A DNA stretch of 64,000 bases from CAWCKS01 sp963763485 (GCA_963763485.1 CAVXOW010000005.1:496001-560000), one strand, 5' to 3'. Shown: positions 35,039 through 43,877, numbered from the stretch's first letter. Numbers and translations: made by a program. The notes: generated by a model from the letters alone, not told the origin.

Positions 35039-36032
35039 ATGCCGTTCACGGAAGCCAACTTCCTCAGCAACTTTCCGGTGATTCGCACCAGCGATCCCGT
35101 CGTCGCCGCCGAGCGCCTGAAGGCCGGTTATGGTGCGAGCAAGGTCAAGAATTCGACGCGGCTCAGACGACTTCGTGCTTCTCGCGAACAATCTGCAGAT
35201 GACGGAGATCGGCCTGTCGTACACCTCGACGACGGGGATCATTGCGGCCAACTTTCCGCCGGCCGACTGCGTCCGGCAGATCTTCAACCTCCAGGGCAAC
35301 GGATGGGTGACGAGCGGCGCTGTTGCGGAGCCGATTCGGCAGGGGATGTGGACCTCGGTGTTGCCGGCCGGGGCGGACGGCGATGTCGAGTTCGGCCCCA
35401 ATTACAGCCAGCTCGTGTTTCGGATTGGGACCGCCGCACTGCGCCGCCATCTCAGCGCGTTGATCGGCCGCGAAGCCGATCAGGAACTTTCGTTCTCGTC
35501 GCAAACCGTGATCGGCAATCCTGCCATGCACGCGCTCAAGCTCCGGGTTCTGCAATTCGCGTCCGACTACAATTCGCGCGGGATCTATTTCTCGTCGATC
35601 GCGAACGCCGAAGTCGAACGCATGATGATCATGAAGTTCCTGATGTGCCATCGCCATAACTACTCCGAGCTCTTGCTGCGTGAACCGATTCCGGTGTCGG
35701 CCTCGCCGATCAGGCTGGTCGAGGAATATATCGAAGCCAATTGGGACAAGCCGCTCGACATTGCCGAGCTTGCCCGCGTCGCCGATGTCAGTGCGAGGAG
35801 CCTGTTCCGGCAGTTTCAGAAGGAGCGTGGTTATTCGCCGGCCGAATTTGCCAAGAGACGGCGCCTGCGCATGGCGCTCACGCTGCTCGAAAACGCCAAG
35901 CCGGACACGTCCGTCACGCAAGTCGCGTTGAAATGCGGATTTCACAACAGCGGGCATTTTGCCCGCGACTATCGCATCACGTTTGGCGAGTTGCCGTCCG
36001 AGACGCTGACGCGATCGCGCAAGACAAGTTGA
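35039..36032 (+). pseudogene. AraC-family regulator, one frameshift
   Basis: From ATG 35039, MPFTEANFLSNFPVIRTSDPVVAAERL opens an AraC-binding-like sensing domain; a shift near 35150 moves to the frame DDFVLLANNLQMTEIGLSYTSTTG, which continues to the stop. The C-terminal DNA-binding domain has VEEYIEANWDKPLDIAELARVADVSARSLFRQFQKERG and TSVTQVALKCGFHNSGHFARDYR, two helix-turn-helix units. Target and ligand unknown; no catabolic operon is adjacent. Joined length is about 330 residues. Confidence 0.82.
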
Positions 36033-36261
36033 CGAAGGACGCGCTGACGGCGCTTGCGGACAGTCACCTGAGTGATGCCGCGGCTCATGCGTGTAGTCCG
36101 GTCGAATGCACGTCTGACGCGCGCGAGAAATCATTCCTTCAGCTGTCTGAAGTTGTGGCACGCGCCGGCTTTTCATGGCGCTGACAGGAGCAGGCCAAAG
36201 TTAACTCTGACCGATGCACAACACGGGCGTCCGAATCTCAACGACGAGCGGCTGGAGCATC

Positions 36262-37632
36262 ATGTCCCCTGATCGGCACCCATCGACACCTTCCCAAAGC
36301 ACCGACACTTTTGACCGTGAAACGCGGCTGCGCTTCATGCGCATCGACGAGGAGAGCGGCGAATTGCTCCGCGAATTCTGGAAAGTCGTCGAGCCGGCGC
36401 TGCCCGACTTGCTGCAAAGCTTTTACGATCACACGACAAGGCAGCCCAATCTGGCCAAACTGATCGGCAACGACATCCCACGGCTGAAGTCGGCTCAGGG
36501 CGCCCACTGGGCGCGGCTGTTCAACGGGCGCTTCGACTATGAATACTTGAAGGGCGTCAACACGATCGGTCACATCCACAACAAGATCGGGCTCGAGCCG
36601 CGCTGGTACATTGGCGGCTATAACCTCGTGCTTGGCCACCTCAACGCGCTCGCGACGAAAACCTATCGATGGAACACCAGGCGTCTTGCCGCGGTGCAGA
36701 CCGCGGTGATCAGCGCGGTCATGCTCGACATGGACATCGCGATTTCGGTCTATCAGGATGCGATGCTGGCGGAGCGGCAGAAGCGCCAGGACGTTCTGAC
36801 GGCCGCTATCGGTGAGTTCGATCAGCAAATGCGGGCCGCACTTTCGACGGTCAGCGGTTCGGCTGAGCAGCTGCAGTCCGCCTCGAATGCGCTGGCGGCC
36901 GGCGCGGAGGAAGCCACGCAGCAGGCGACGGCTGTTGCCGCGGCCTCCGAGGAAGCCTCTGCCAACGTGCAGACGGTCGCCACGGCGACCGAGGAATTGT
37001 CGTCGTCCGTCGGTGAGATCAGTCGCCAGGTCAACGAATCGACCAGGATTGCGAACGACGCCGTCCACCAGACACAGCATTCGAGCGCGACAATTCATGG
37101 GCTTTCTGAAGCGGCACAGCGCATCGGCGATGTCATCAAGCTGATTTCGTCGGTCGCCGAGCAGACCAACTTGCTCGCGCTCAACGCCACGATCGAGGCG
37201 GCGCGCGCCGGCGAGGCTGGGCGCGGCTTCGCTGTCGTCGCCCAGGAGGTGAAGGCGCTCGCCGCACAAACTGCCAAGGCCACCGAAGAGATTGCGCAGC
37301 ACGTTGTCGCCATCCAGCAGGCGACGACGGAGTCTGCCGGAGCGATCGAGAACGTCAGCAAGACGATCGCCTCAGTCAGCGAGATCGCGACCACGATCGC
37401 CGCCGCGGTCGAGCAGCAGGGTGCTGCCACCAACGAAATCGCGCGCAACGTCAGTGAAGCCGCCAAGGGTACCCTGGAGGTGTCGGCCAACATCAGCGGT
37501 GTCAGTCAGGCCGCAAACGAGACCGGCCAGATTGCGACCCGGGTCCTGACCGCGGCGAACGAACTGTCCCGCCAGTCGGACACGCTGCGCGGCCAGGTCG
37601 AAAGCTTCTTCTCCCGGGTCAACGCGGCCTGA
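36262..37632 (+). CDS. Globin-coupled methyl-accepting chemotaxis protein (HemAT-like)
   Basis: A 456-residue soluble chemoreceptor with no transmembrane segment. Residues about 20-175 form a protoglobin sensor; TIGHIHNKIGLEPRWYIGGYN aligns with the HemAT region carrying the proximal haem histidine, likely His106. A coiled coil leads to the MCP signalling domain, whose tip is LLALNATIEAARAGEAGRGF (with EQTN before and AVVAQEVKALA after). It should sense oxygen or another diatomic gas and steer CheA. ATG 36262 is preferred; 36214 would add 16 residues. A strong terminator follows at 37661-37710. No che genes are near. Confidence 0.92.
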   Translation: MSPDRHPSTPSQSTDTFDRETRLRFMRIDEESGELLREFWKVVEPALPDLLQSFYDHTTRQPNLAKLIGNDIPRLKSAQGAHWARLFNGRFDYEYLKGVNTIGHIHNKIGLEPRWYIGGYNLVLGHLNALATKTYRWNTRRLAAVQTAVISAVMLDMDIAISVYQDAMLAERQKRQDVLTAAIGEFDQQMRAALSTVSGSAEQLQSASNALAAGAEEATQQATAVAAASEEASANVQTVATATEELSSSVGEISRQVNESTRIANDAVHQTQHSSATIHGLSEAAQRIGDVIKLISSVAEQTNLLALNATIEAARAGEAGRGFAVVAQEVKALAAQTAKATEEIAQHVVAIQQATTESAGAIENVSKTIASVSEIATTIAAAVEQQGAATNEIARNVSEAAKGTLEVSANISGVSQAANETGQIATRVLTAANELSRQSDTLRGQVESFFSRVNAA

Positions 37633-37660
37633 TCGCTGTTTCGCGGGAAAAAGAGAGCGG

Positions 37661-37710
37661 GCTATAGCGCGATGGGATAAAATTAAATCGCCATCGCGCT
37701 ATAGCTTTTT
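37661..37710 (+). terminator. Rho-independent terminator after the chemoreceptor gene
   Basis: GCTATAGCGCGATGG pairs perfectly with CCATCGCGCTATAGC (15 bp) around a 15-base AT-rich loop and is followed by TTTTT. It can also end transcription from the minus side in part. Confidence 0.9.
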
Positions 37711-37714
37711 AATT

Positions 37715-37790
37715 GAGCACGAGCTCTTCGGAAAAACCGGCGTCCACCCATCGGGTCGAGCCCGAGGGCATGCTTTTCCGGATCATGCTC
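37715..37790. repeat. Dispersed dyad repeat GAGCAYGA...TCATGCTC
   Basis: GAGCACGAGCTCTTCGGAAAA at the left and TTTTCCGGATCATGCTC at the right with CCGGCGTCCAC between; this is the common rhizobial element usually read as GAGCATGATCCGGAAAAG. A related fragment (TTTCCGGAAAACCGGTGTCCAC) is at about 40985-41010. It abuts the cpdR stop codon. Confidence 0.65.
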
Positions 37791-38161
37791 TAGCGCTGCG
37801 CGGCCAGCGCCGCAGTCACCGCGTTGCGGATATCGGCGACCGAGAACGGCTTCGTGATCACATCGTGGACGATCGCATTCAGCCCGGAGGCGCGCTCGCG
37901 CTGGTCGGCAAAGCCGGTCATCAGCAGGATGGTCAGCTTGGGAAAGTCGCGGGCGGTGGCGAGCGCGAGGGCAATGCCGTCCATCAGCGGCATCTTGATG
38001 TCGGTGAGCAGGAGATCGAACTTGCCGGCTTCGCGCGTGAGAATCTCCAGCGCCTCGGCACCGTCCTGCGCGGTGATGGTGGTGTGGCCGTCCATCTGCA
38101 GCGCGCGGGCGACCAGGCCGCGTACCGCCTCTTCGTCGTCCGCGATCAGGATGCGCGGCAT
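37790..38161 (-). CDS. cpdR: Single-domain response regulator CpdR
   Basis: A 123-residue receiver domain without output domain. Acid pocket ADDEE (7-11), phospho-acceptor Asp54 in LLTDIKMPLMDG, Thr82 and Lys104 in VITKPFSVADI. The run DGIALALATARDFP and MTGFADQRERA are diagnostic of CpdR, which when unphosphorylated helps ClpXP degrade cell-cycle proteins such as CtrA/PdhS-class targets. The end is ALAAQR rather than the bare AA reported for Caulobacter CpdR. Its ATG overlaps the stop of the upstream zinc-ribbon gene by one base (TAATG). Confidence 0.9.
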   Translation of the reverse strand: MPRILIADDEEAVRGLVARALQMDGHTTITAQDGAEALEILTREAGKFDLLLTDIKMPLMDGIALALATARDFPKLTILLMTGFADQRERASGLNAIVHDVITKPFSVADIRNAVTAALAAQR

Positions 38162-38962
38162 TATGCGCCGACGTCCCGCTTGTTGAAGAAGCGCACGATC
38201 AGGTCATAGGCATTGGGCGGCGGCGAAGCGAGGCGGGACTTGAACTGGACTTTTTCGCCGGGGTTCACCACGGTCTGTTCCAGCACCGTGTTCCAGGCAT
38301 AGACCGGGGTTCCGCTGGCGTCGCGCACGATGAAGCGCAGCCGCGGGATCTCCGCCGGCTTGAAACCCGTCGCCACGACCGCACCTTCGATCACCGTGAC
38401 CGGTGCGCCGTTGACGGTCTCGGTCGAGACCCGGACGTCCTCGATGGTCAGGTTGCGCAGGTTGACGTTGATGCCGGCGAGCTTGAACAACGCGGCCGTC
38501 TGGGGCAACACCCGCACCACGTCGGTGCGCCAGATGATCAGGCCCGCGATCAGCGCCGCCATCGCTGCAACCCCGACCGAAAGGCCGAAGTGCGGGCGCG
38601 ACGCTTGGATCTTGCCCGGGCGCCAGCGGCGGGCGCGGAGTTGTCGTCCCCGGTCACCTCGGATCGGCCGGCCTCGGCCGACCAGTTGGCGCCGGCGTCC
38701 GACCCGCCTGGCGCAAGCGAGGGGCTTTGGACATGGGGAGCTTCGGATTCCGGCCAGTTTTCCGCGGTTTGCTCGGCGGTTTCGTCTGCGCGTCGCTTCG
38801 GCCGGCTCTGCCGCGGCCGGCACCGTGGGCATGCAGCGCCTCTTCGGGCCGGGCGTGCCAGACTTCCTTGCACTTGGCGCAGCGCACATTGCGGCCCTCG
38901 GGGCCGAGCGCGGTCGGCGTCACCCCGTAGGACGTCTGGCAATTCGGGCAAACGATTTGCAT
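38161..38962 (-). pseudogene. MJ0042-type zinc-ribbon/DUF3426 protein, two frameshifts
   Basis: MQIVCPNCQTSYGV with RCAKCKEVW gives the four-cysteine MJ0042 zinc ribbon at the N-terminus (start 38962). After a shift near 38800 a Pro/Glu/Ala-rich linker (ADETAEQTAENWPESE) follows in a second frame, and after another shift near 38630 the third frame gives one transmembrane helix (LSVGVAAMAALIAGLIIW) and the DUF3426 beta domain to the stop. The order, divergent from ftsE and upstream of cpdR, is conserved in rhizobia. Function unknown, possibly envelope-related. Confidence 0.78.
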
Positions 38963-39114
38963 ATCGACAATTCGCGCAGAAACTTTGGAGTGAGACGTTA
39001 GCCGCCGTCCGTTAACGAATCGGAAACCATAAGGATCGCACAACGCAACAGGGGTATTCTGCTGCGGCGCTTCCTTAGGGGAAAACGCTGTTTTGCCGTC
39101 GAACGGAGCTGACC

Positions 39115-39774
39115 TTGGTCCGGTTCGAAAATGTCGGTCTGCGCTACGGGCTTGGGGCCGAAGTGCTGCGCGACCTGTCGTTCGAGATCCAGGCGCGCTC
39201 GTTCCAGTTCCTCTCCGGCCCCTCCGGCGCCGGCAAGACCTCGTTGCTCCGTCTGCTGTTTCTGTCGCAGCGCCCGACCCGCGGCCTCGTCAACCTGTTC
39301 GGCCACGACGTGTCGCTGCTGGACAAGGAAGCGGTCGCCAAGCTCCGGCAGCGCATCGGCATCGTGCTGCAGGATTTTCGCCTGCTCGACCACATGACGA
39401 CCTATGAGAACGTCGCGCTGCCGTTCCGCGTGATGGGCCGCGAGGAGGCGACTTACCGGCGCGAGGTGATCGACCTTCTGCATTGGGTCGGCCTCGGCCA
39501 TCGCATGGACGCCTTTCCGCCGATTCTGTCCGGCGGCGAGAAGCAGCGCGCCGCGATCGCGCGCGCGGTGATCGGCCGCCCGCAACTGCTGCTCGCCGAC
39601 GAGCCGACCGGCAATGTCGATCCCTCGCTGGCGCGGCGGCTGCTCCGACTTTTCATCGAGCTCAACAAGGCCGGCACGGCGGTGGTGCTCGCGACCCACG
39701 ATATCGCCTTGATGGACCAGTACCCTGCGCACCGCATGGTGCTGCACGAGGGACGGCTGCATATTTATGAGTGA
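39115..39774 (+). CDS. ftsE: Cell division ATP-binding protein FtsE
   Basis: A 219-residue ABC ATPase starting at TTG (39115) after a GGAG site. Walker A GPSGAGKT (35-42), Q-loop VLQDFRLL, signature LSGGE (138-142), Walker B LLLADEPTG (158-166). The FtsE-specific features FENVGLRYG and HDVSLLDKE are visible. With FtsX it controls periplasmic peptidoglycan hydrolases at the septum. ftsX follows, but 201 bases away because a repeat element is inserted. Confidence 0.93.
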   Translation: MVRFENVGLRYGLGAEVLRDLSFEIQARSFQFLSGPSGAGKTSLLRLLFLSQRPTRGLVNLFGHDVSLLDKEAVAKLRQRIGIVLQDFRLLDHMTTYENVALPFRVMGREEATYRREVIDLLHWVGLGHRMDAFPPILSGGEKQRAAIARAVIGRPQLLLADEPTGNVDPSLARRLLRLFIELNKAGTAVVLATHDIALMDQYPAHRMVLHEGRLHIYE

Positions 39775-39803
39775 GGTTTTTGGAGCAGCGATGGCTGTGC
39801 TCC

Positions 39804-39948
39804 TTACCTCTCCCCGCAATGCGGGGAGAGGTCGGATCGCTTCAGCGATCCGGGTGAGGGGCGGGGCGGTGACTGTCAACGCGAGCAGCACTCGCGGATG
39901 GCGGCCCCTCACCCCAACCCTCTCCCCGCTAAAGGGGGGCGAGGGAGT
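39804..39948. repeat. Palindromic repeat between ftsE and ftsX
   Basis: ACCTCTCCCCGCAATGCGGGGAGAGGT, then GGATCGCTTCAGCGATCC, and further on CCCCTCACCCCAACCCTCTCCCCGCTAAAGGGGG: several nested hairpins. The outer GTGAGGGGC and GCCCCTCAC pair with each other. A related mosaic lies at 45091-45234. It could affect the FtsE:FtsX ratio by stabilising or ending mRNA. Confidence 0.75.
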
Positions 39949-39975
39949 ACGCCTCACGCCTGGAGAGGCGGCACC

Positions 39976-40920
39976 ATGAGCCCGACCCACGACGCTCGCG
40001 ATCGGCCGTTGCCGGCAGTCGCGCGCAACATGTCGCCGATCGTGCCGCGCGCCTCGATGCAGGGCCGCGCACTGGTCGCAGTCGTCGCCATCATGGCGTT
40101 CCTCGCATCGATGACGACGGGCGCCGTGCTGCTGGTGCGCGCTTCAGCGGCCGAGTGGCAGTCCGATGTGTCGAGCGAGATCACCGTGCAGGTGCGCCCG
40201 CTGCCCGGCCGCGATATCGAGCGCGATATTGCCGCGGTGAGCGAGGCGGTGCGCGCCACGCCGGGGATTCTGGACGTCCATCCATTCACGGTCGAAGAAT
40301 CCGGCAAGCTGCTGGAGCCCTGGCTCGGCACCGGGCTGTCGCTCGACGAATTGCCGGTGCCGCGCATGATTGTGGTGCGGGTGACGCCCGGCGAGCCCAT
40401 CGATCTCGGCAAGCTGAAGCAGCGCGTGACGCAGGCCGCGCCCACGGCGTCCGTCGACGACCATCGCGCCTGGATCGAGCGCATGCGGACGATGACCGGG
40501 GCCACCGTCGCGGCCGGGCTCGCAATTCTTGCGCTGGTGATCATCGCAACCGTGATCTCGGTGTCGTTTGCAACCCGCGGCGCCATGGCCGCCAACCGGC
40601 CGATCGTCGAGGTGCTGCATTTCGTCGGCGCCGGCAACCGGTTCATCGCCAACCGCTTCCTCCGGCATTTCCTGCGCCTCGGGCTCGAGGGCGGCGCGAT
40701 CGGTGGCGGCGCCGCGATGCTGGTGTTCGGCGTCGCCGAGCAGATTTCGGGCTGGTTCTCCGGCACTCCGGTCGGCGACCAGTTTGCGGCCTTGCTCGGC
40801 ACCTTTTCGCTGCGGCCGCTCGGTTATCTCGCGCTCGCCGCCCAGGCCCTGTTGATCGCCGCGATTACCGCCTGGTCGTCGCGGCGCACCCTGTTCGCAA
40901 CGCTGGAAGACATCGAATAA
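39976..40920 (+). CDS. ftsX: Cell division protein FtsX
   Basis: A 314-residue membrane partner of FtsE. One N-terminal helix (about 31-53, ALVAVVAIMAFLASMTTGAVLL), a periplasmic domain with DISVQV-like ITVQVRPLPGRDIERD and LLEPWLGTGLSLDELPVPRMIVV, then three C-terminal helices (TVAAGLAILALVIIATVIS and two more), the FtsX topology. ATG 39976 avoids including repeat-coded residues. Coupled in function to FtsE though separated by the repeat. Confidence 0.92.
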   Translation: MSPTHDARDRPLPAVARNMSPIVPRASMQGRALVAVVAIMAFLASMTTGAVLLVRASAAEWQSDVSSEITVQVRPLPGRDIERDIAAVSEAVRATPGILDVHPFTVEESGKLLEPWLGTGLSLDELPVPRMIVVRVTPGEPIDLGKLKQRVTQAAPTASVDDHRAWIERMRTMTGATVAAGLAILALVIIATVISVSFATRGAMAANRPIVEVLHFVGAGNRFIANRFLRHFLRLGLEGGAIGGGAAMLVFGVAEQISGWFSGTPVGDQFAALLGTFSLRPLGYLALAAQALLIAAITAWSSRRTLFATLEDIE

Positions 40921-40959
40921 CCGCCGTTGCCGGCGGAATTTGGCGGTCGGTGTGGCGTT

Positions 40960-41010
40960 CTGATTTTCCGGAATACCCATCTTGTTTCCGGAAAACCGGT
41001 GTCCACTTGC
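40960..41010. repeat. Fragment of the TTTTCCGGA dyad repeat
   Basis: TGATTTTCCGGAATACCCAT then TTTCCGGAAAACCGGTGTCCAC, similar to part of the element at 37715-37790. Nothing else is seen in this short gap between ftsX and ydcF. Confidence 0.4.
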
Positions 41011-41044
41011 GGTCGACATGGGTTAGGATCACCGGAGCGGTCCG

Positions 41045-41797
41045 GTGGGTGGGGTAATTGAAACGGTGAGCCGCTCGCTCTTAGAGATGGACAAGCAGCG
41101 CCTGCAAGAGGCCAACAGCGACGACGACTTCGTCCGCAGACCGCGGCGACGATGGTGGCGTGTGCTTGCGCGCGCCATGCTGATCGTGCTCGCGGCCTAT
41201 GTCGCCGGCTTCGTCTGGTTCCTTGCGCAGATCAAGCCCGACGAGGAACGCCCGACGGTGCGCGCCGATGGCATCGTCGTTTTGACCGGAGGCTCCTCGC
41301 GCGTCGCCGACGCCATCGAACTGCTCGCCAACGGCTTTGGCCGGCGGCTGCTGATCTCCGGCGTGCACTGGACCAATGGCACCGCCGACATTTCGCGGTC
41401 GCTGCCGGACTCTTCGCCGCTCCTGACCTGCTGCATCGATCTCGACCGGTCCGCGGTCAACACGCGGAGCAACGCGTCGGAGACGCGGCGCTGGGCGCGC
41501 GACCGCGGCCTGCGCTCGCTGATCATCGTGACCTCGAACTATCACATGCCACGCGCGCTGGTCGAACTGTCGCACGCGATGCCCGATGTGACGCTGGTCG
41601 CCTACCCGGTGATCGGCGACAAGTGGCGCGACGAGCCGTGGTGGTCGAGCGGCGCCGCGGCGCGGCTGTTGTGGTCCGAGTACATGAAATATCTCGCCGC
41701 CAACGTCCGCGTTCATGTCGACCGCTTCGTCCGGACCGGTGACGCCGAGCCGGCGCCCAAGGAACAACAAGAGTCGGCCAACGCCGCCAGCAACTGA
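41045..41797 (+). CDS. YdcF family (DUF218) protein
   Basis: A 250-residue protein with one N-terminal transmembrane helix (about 39-60, LARAMLIVLAAYVAGFVWFL) and a DUF218 domain: DGIVVLTGGSSRVADAIELL, then NTRSNASETRRWARDRGLRSLIIVTSNYHMPRAL. This is the SanA/YdcF/ElyC family, tied to envelope carrier-lipid metabolism and barrier function. plsC follows after 23 bases and ftsEX precedes, so an envelope operon is likely. The GTG at 41045 is one possible start. Confidence 0.87.
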   Translation: MGGVIETVSRSLLEMDKQRLQEANSDDDFVRRPRRRWWRVLARAMLIVLAAYVAGFVWFLAQIKPDEERPTVRADGIVVLTGGSSRVADAIELLANGFGRRLLISGVHWTNGTADISRSLPDSSPLLTCCIDLDRSAVNTRSNASETRRWARDRGLRSLIIVTSNYHMPRALVELSHAMPDVTLVAYPVIGDKWRDEPWWSSGAAARLLWSEYMKYLAANVRVHVDRFVRTGDAEPAPKEQQESANAASN

Positions 41798-41820
41798 ACT
41801 GACCAGCCGGGTAACGAACC

Positions 41821-42603
41821 GTGATTTACCTTCGTTCGCTTCTGTTCAACGTCGGCTTCTACCTCTCGCTGGTGATCCATATCCTCATTGCGATCCCGAC
41901 GTTCGTGCTGCCGCGCCGCGCGCTGTTCATGGTCGCCAATTCCTGGGTGCACACCACGAACTGGATGCTGCGCGTGATCTGCAACATCCATATCGAATAC
42001 CGCGGGGTGGAGAACCTTCCGAAGGGCCCGCTGATGATCGCCTCAAAGCACCAGTCGGCCTGGGAGACGATCGGCTTCCTGCCGCTGCTGCGGCAGCCGA
42101 TGTACATCCTGAAGCGCGAACTGACCTGGATTCCGTTTTTCGGCTGGTATCTGTGGAAGGCCCGGATGATTCCGGTCAACCGCGGCGCCGGCGCCAAGAC
42201 CCTGACGAAAATGACCGAGATCGCGCGCCGCCGCATCCGCGACGGCGAGGGCCGGCAGCTGATCATCTTCCCCGAAGGCACGCGCCGGCCGGTCGGCGCC
42301 GAGCCGCGCTACAAGTTCGGCGTCGCCCAGGTCTATGTCGATTGCGAGGTGCCGTGTGTGCCGGTGGCGTTGAACTCCGGGCTGTTCTGGCCGCGCCGTA
42401 CGTTCCTGCGCTATCCCGGCAAGCTGATCGTGGAATTCCTCGAAGTGATTCCACCGGGCCTGTCGCGCGACCAGTTCCTGCACAAGATCGAGGGCGTGGT
42501 GGAGAGCGCGACCGGGCGTCTCGTCGAGGAGGGCCGCCGCGAGCAGGCGCGGCTTGGCGTCACGCCGAAATTGCCTGCGGTATCGGTGACGCACTCAACG
42601 TGA
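41821..42603 (+). CDS. plsC: 1-acyl-sn-glycerol-3-phosphate acyltransferase
   Basis: A 260-residue membrane acyltransferase, GTG start. It transfers a fatty acyl group onto lysophosphatidic acid to make phosphatidic acid. Membrane helix about 5-30 (LLFNVGFYLSLVIHILIAIP); motif I is HQSAWE, an H-x4-E variant of the usual H-x4-D; motif II has ILKRELTWIPFFGWY and motif III FPEGTRR. The H-x4-E form is common in alphaproteobacterial members. Last gene of the ftsE-X-ydcF-plsC run. Confidence 0.9.
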   Translation: MIYLRSLLFNVGFYLSLVIHILIAIPTFVLPRRALFMVANSWVHTTNWMLRVICNIHIEYRGVENLPKGPLMIASKHQSAWETIGFLPLLRQPMYILKRELTWIPFFGWYLWKARMIPVNRGAGAKTLTKMTEIARRRIRDGEGRQLIIFPEGTRRPVGAEPRYKFGVAQVYVDCEVPCVPVALNSGLFWPRRTFLRYPGKLIVEFLEVIPPGLSRDQFLHKIEGVVESATGRLVEEGRREQARLGVTPKLPAVSVTHST

Positions 42604-42617
42604 GGGCACAATACCCT

Positions 42618-42712
42618 CCGCTCATTCCCGCGAAAGCGGGAATCCAGGGCGACAAAATGGACTTTTGATCGTTTGGCAAAGCCTGGGTCCCCGCATCCGC
42701 GGGGACGAGCGG
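42618..42712. repeat. REP-like paired palindrome (copy of the 30735 type)
   Basis: CCGCTCATTCCCGCGAAAGCGGGAAT at the left and GGTCCCCGCATCCGCGGGGACGAGCGG at the right, linked by GGCAAAGCCTGG, the same layout as 30735-30823. It lies between convergent plsC and chaC and may serve as a terminator for both. Confidence 0.8.
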
Positions 42713-42722
42713 CCTTGAATTT

Positions 42723-43331
42723 TCAGGACGAGGAAGAACGCGCTGCCGAGCGCCGCCGTTTCGGTGCGGTGTCGCCGCGCAACATCGCGGCCAACTGATG
42801 CAACTGGCTGTCGCGGATGCTCATGGCTTCGAGCGCCGTCACCGTCTCGATCACATATTCGTCGTTGGCCCCCGACGAGCCATGGCCGCCGCGGACCAGA
42901 TGCAGCTGCTCGTTGAGCGACAGCCGCCCGGCATATTGCTCATGGCCGCGATCAGCGACGTAAGCGATTGCGCTGACGCGCTCGCGTGCGTCGCCGTCGA
43001 GCCAGACCGAGCGAACCACTTCGCGATAAACACTCGTCACCTGCTCGCGGGCCCTGAGGTAAGCGATAATCTCGTCGCGTCTTGCCTCGGCGACGCGATA
43101 GGCCATGCCCTGGCAGGCGCCGCCGCGGTCGAGGCCGAGCACCAACCCTGGCTTCTCCGGCGTGCCGCGATGGACGAAGGAATAGATGCAGAGCGCGCGG
43201 TGCTCGCCGATCAGCTTGGCCGGGCGCGCCTCGAGATGATCGAAGCCCGGCTTCCAGATCAGCGAGCCGTAGCCGAAAATCCAGAGGTCACCTTGGGGGA
43301 GCTTGTGTGCTGCGACTACCTCGGTGGCCAT
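42723..43331 (-). CDS. ChaC-type gamma-glutamylcyclotransferase
   Basis: A 202-residue cytosolic enzyme of the ChaC family, which splits glutathione into 5-oxoproline and Cys-Gly. DLWIFGYGSLIWKPGF carries the substrate loop YGSL; GVLGLD-like LVLGLDRGGACQGMAYRV and the acidic catalytic site in YLRAREQVTSVYR-E follow. The tail is Arg/Ser-rich (APKRRRSAARSSSS). The ATG at 43331 is preferred over 43340. Close to the next gene upstream on this strand. Confidence 0.88.
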   Translation of the reverse strand: MATEVVAAHKLPQGDLWIFGYGSLIWKPGFDHLEARPAKLIGEHRALCIYSFVHRGTPEKPGLVLGLDRGGACQGMAYRVAEARRDEIIAYLRAREQVTSVYREVVRSVWLDGDARERVSAIAYVADRGHEQYAGRLSLNEQLHLVRGGHGSSGANDEYVIETVTALEAMSIRDSQLHQLAAMLRGDTAPKRRRSAARSSSS

Positions 43332-43340
43332 TCCCAACAA

Positions 43341-43712
43341 CTACGGCGTGACGTCGATGCTGTAAGCAACAAACGTCGGTAACACCTTCTTGTCTCCCCG
43401 AGTAAGGTCGAATTCGATTGTGAAAGCATCTGTGCCCGTAAATCCCTTGCTTGGCGTGAACGTGAAGTTGCTCGCGCTTAGCGCGATGCGCCCATGAGAA
43501 GCCTGTTTCGACACCTTGAAGCCCACAACCGTATCGTTGGTAGCGTTCACCGAGAGTCCGCGAACGCACGATGTATCGCGCCTGGTGGATATTGACCCGC
43601 TAATAATGCAGTTGTCGCAAGGGGTGACTCGAATTCCTGCCCCTGCGCACTCCGCTGCGAGCGCGGGGCCGCCCAAAATGAAGACAAAAAGCATGCCAAT
43701 GAGTCGAACCAT
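43341..43712 (-). CDS. Small secreted Ig-like/cadherin-like protein
   Basis: A 123-residue protein with signal peptide MVRLIGMLFVFILGGPALA|AEC. The mature part has three or four cysteines (ECAGAG, PCDNC, SCVRG) and a C-terminal beta domain HGRIALSASNFTFTPSKGFTGTDAFTIEFDL, which is like the tandem Ig/cadherin-like repeats (pattern TFTPSxGFTGTDxFT) of large adhesins. As a single repeat it may be a small surface or periplasmic protein. GC content seems lower than its neighbours, which hints at separate origin. Confidence 0.6.
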   Translation of the reverse strand: MVRLIGMLFVFILGGPALAAECAGAGIRVTPCDNCIISGSISTRRDTSCVRGLSVNATNDTVVGFKVSKQASHGRIALSASNFTFTPSKGFTGTDAFTIEFDLTRGDKKVLPTFVAYSIDVTP

Positions 43713-43877
43713 ATCCCTGAGCCCCTGGGTGCTTTTGTTGCCTAGCACATGCGGGCAAGAAGCTAAAAGCGTTCCGACTGCTTCGCGTCAGCGCCGTTAA
43801 CTCGGCGCTTTGATCGCAATTTCGACTAAGAGTGCCTCGATAAGCGCCGCGCAATCATGCGCCAGGAGTGATTTCGC

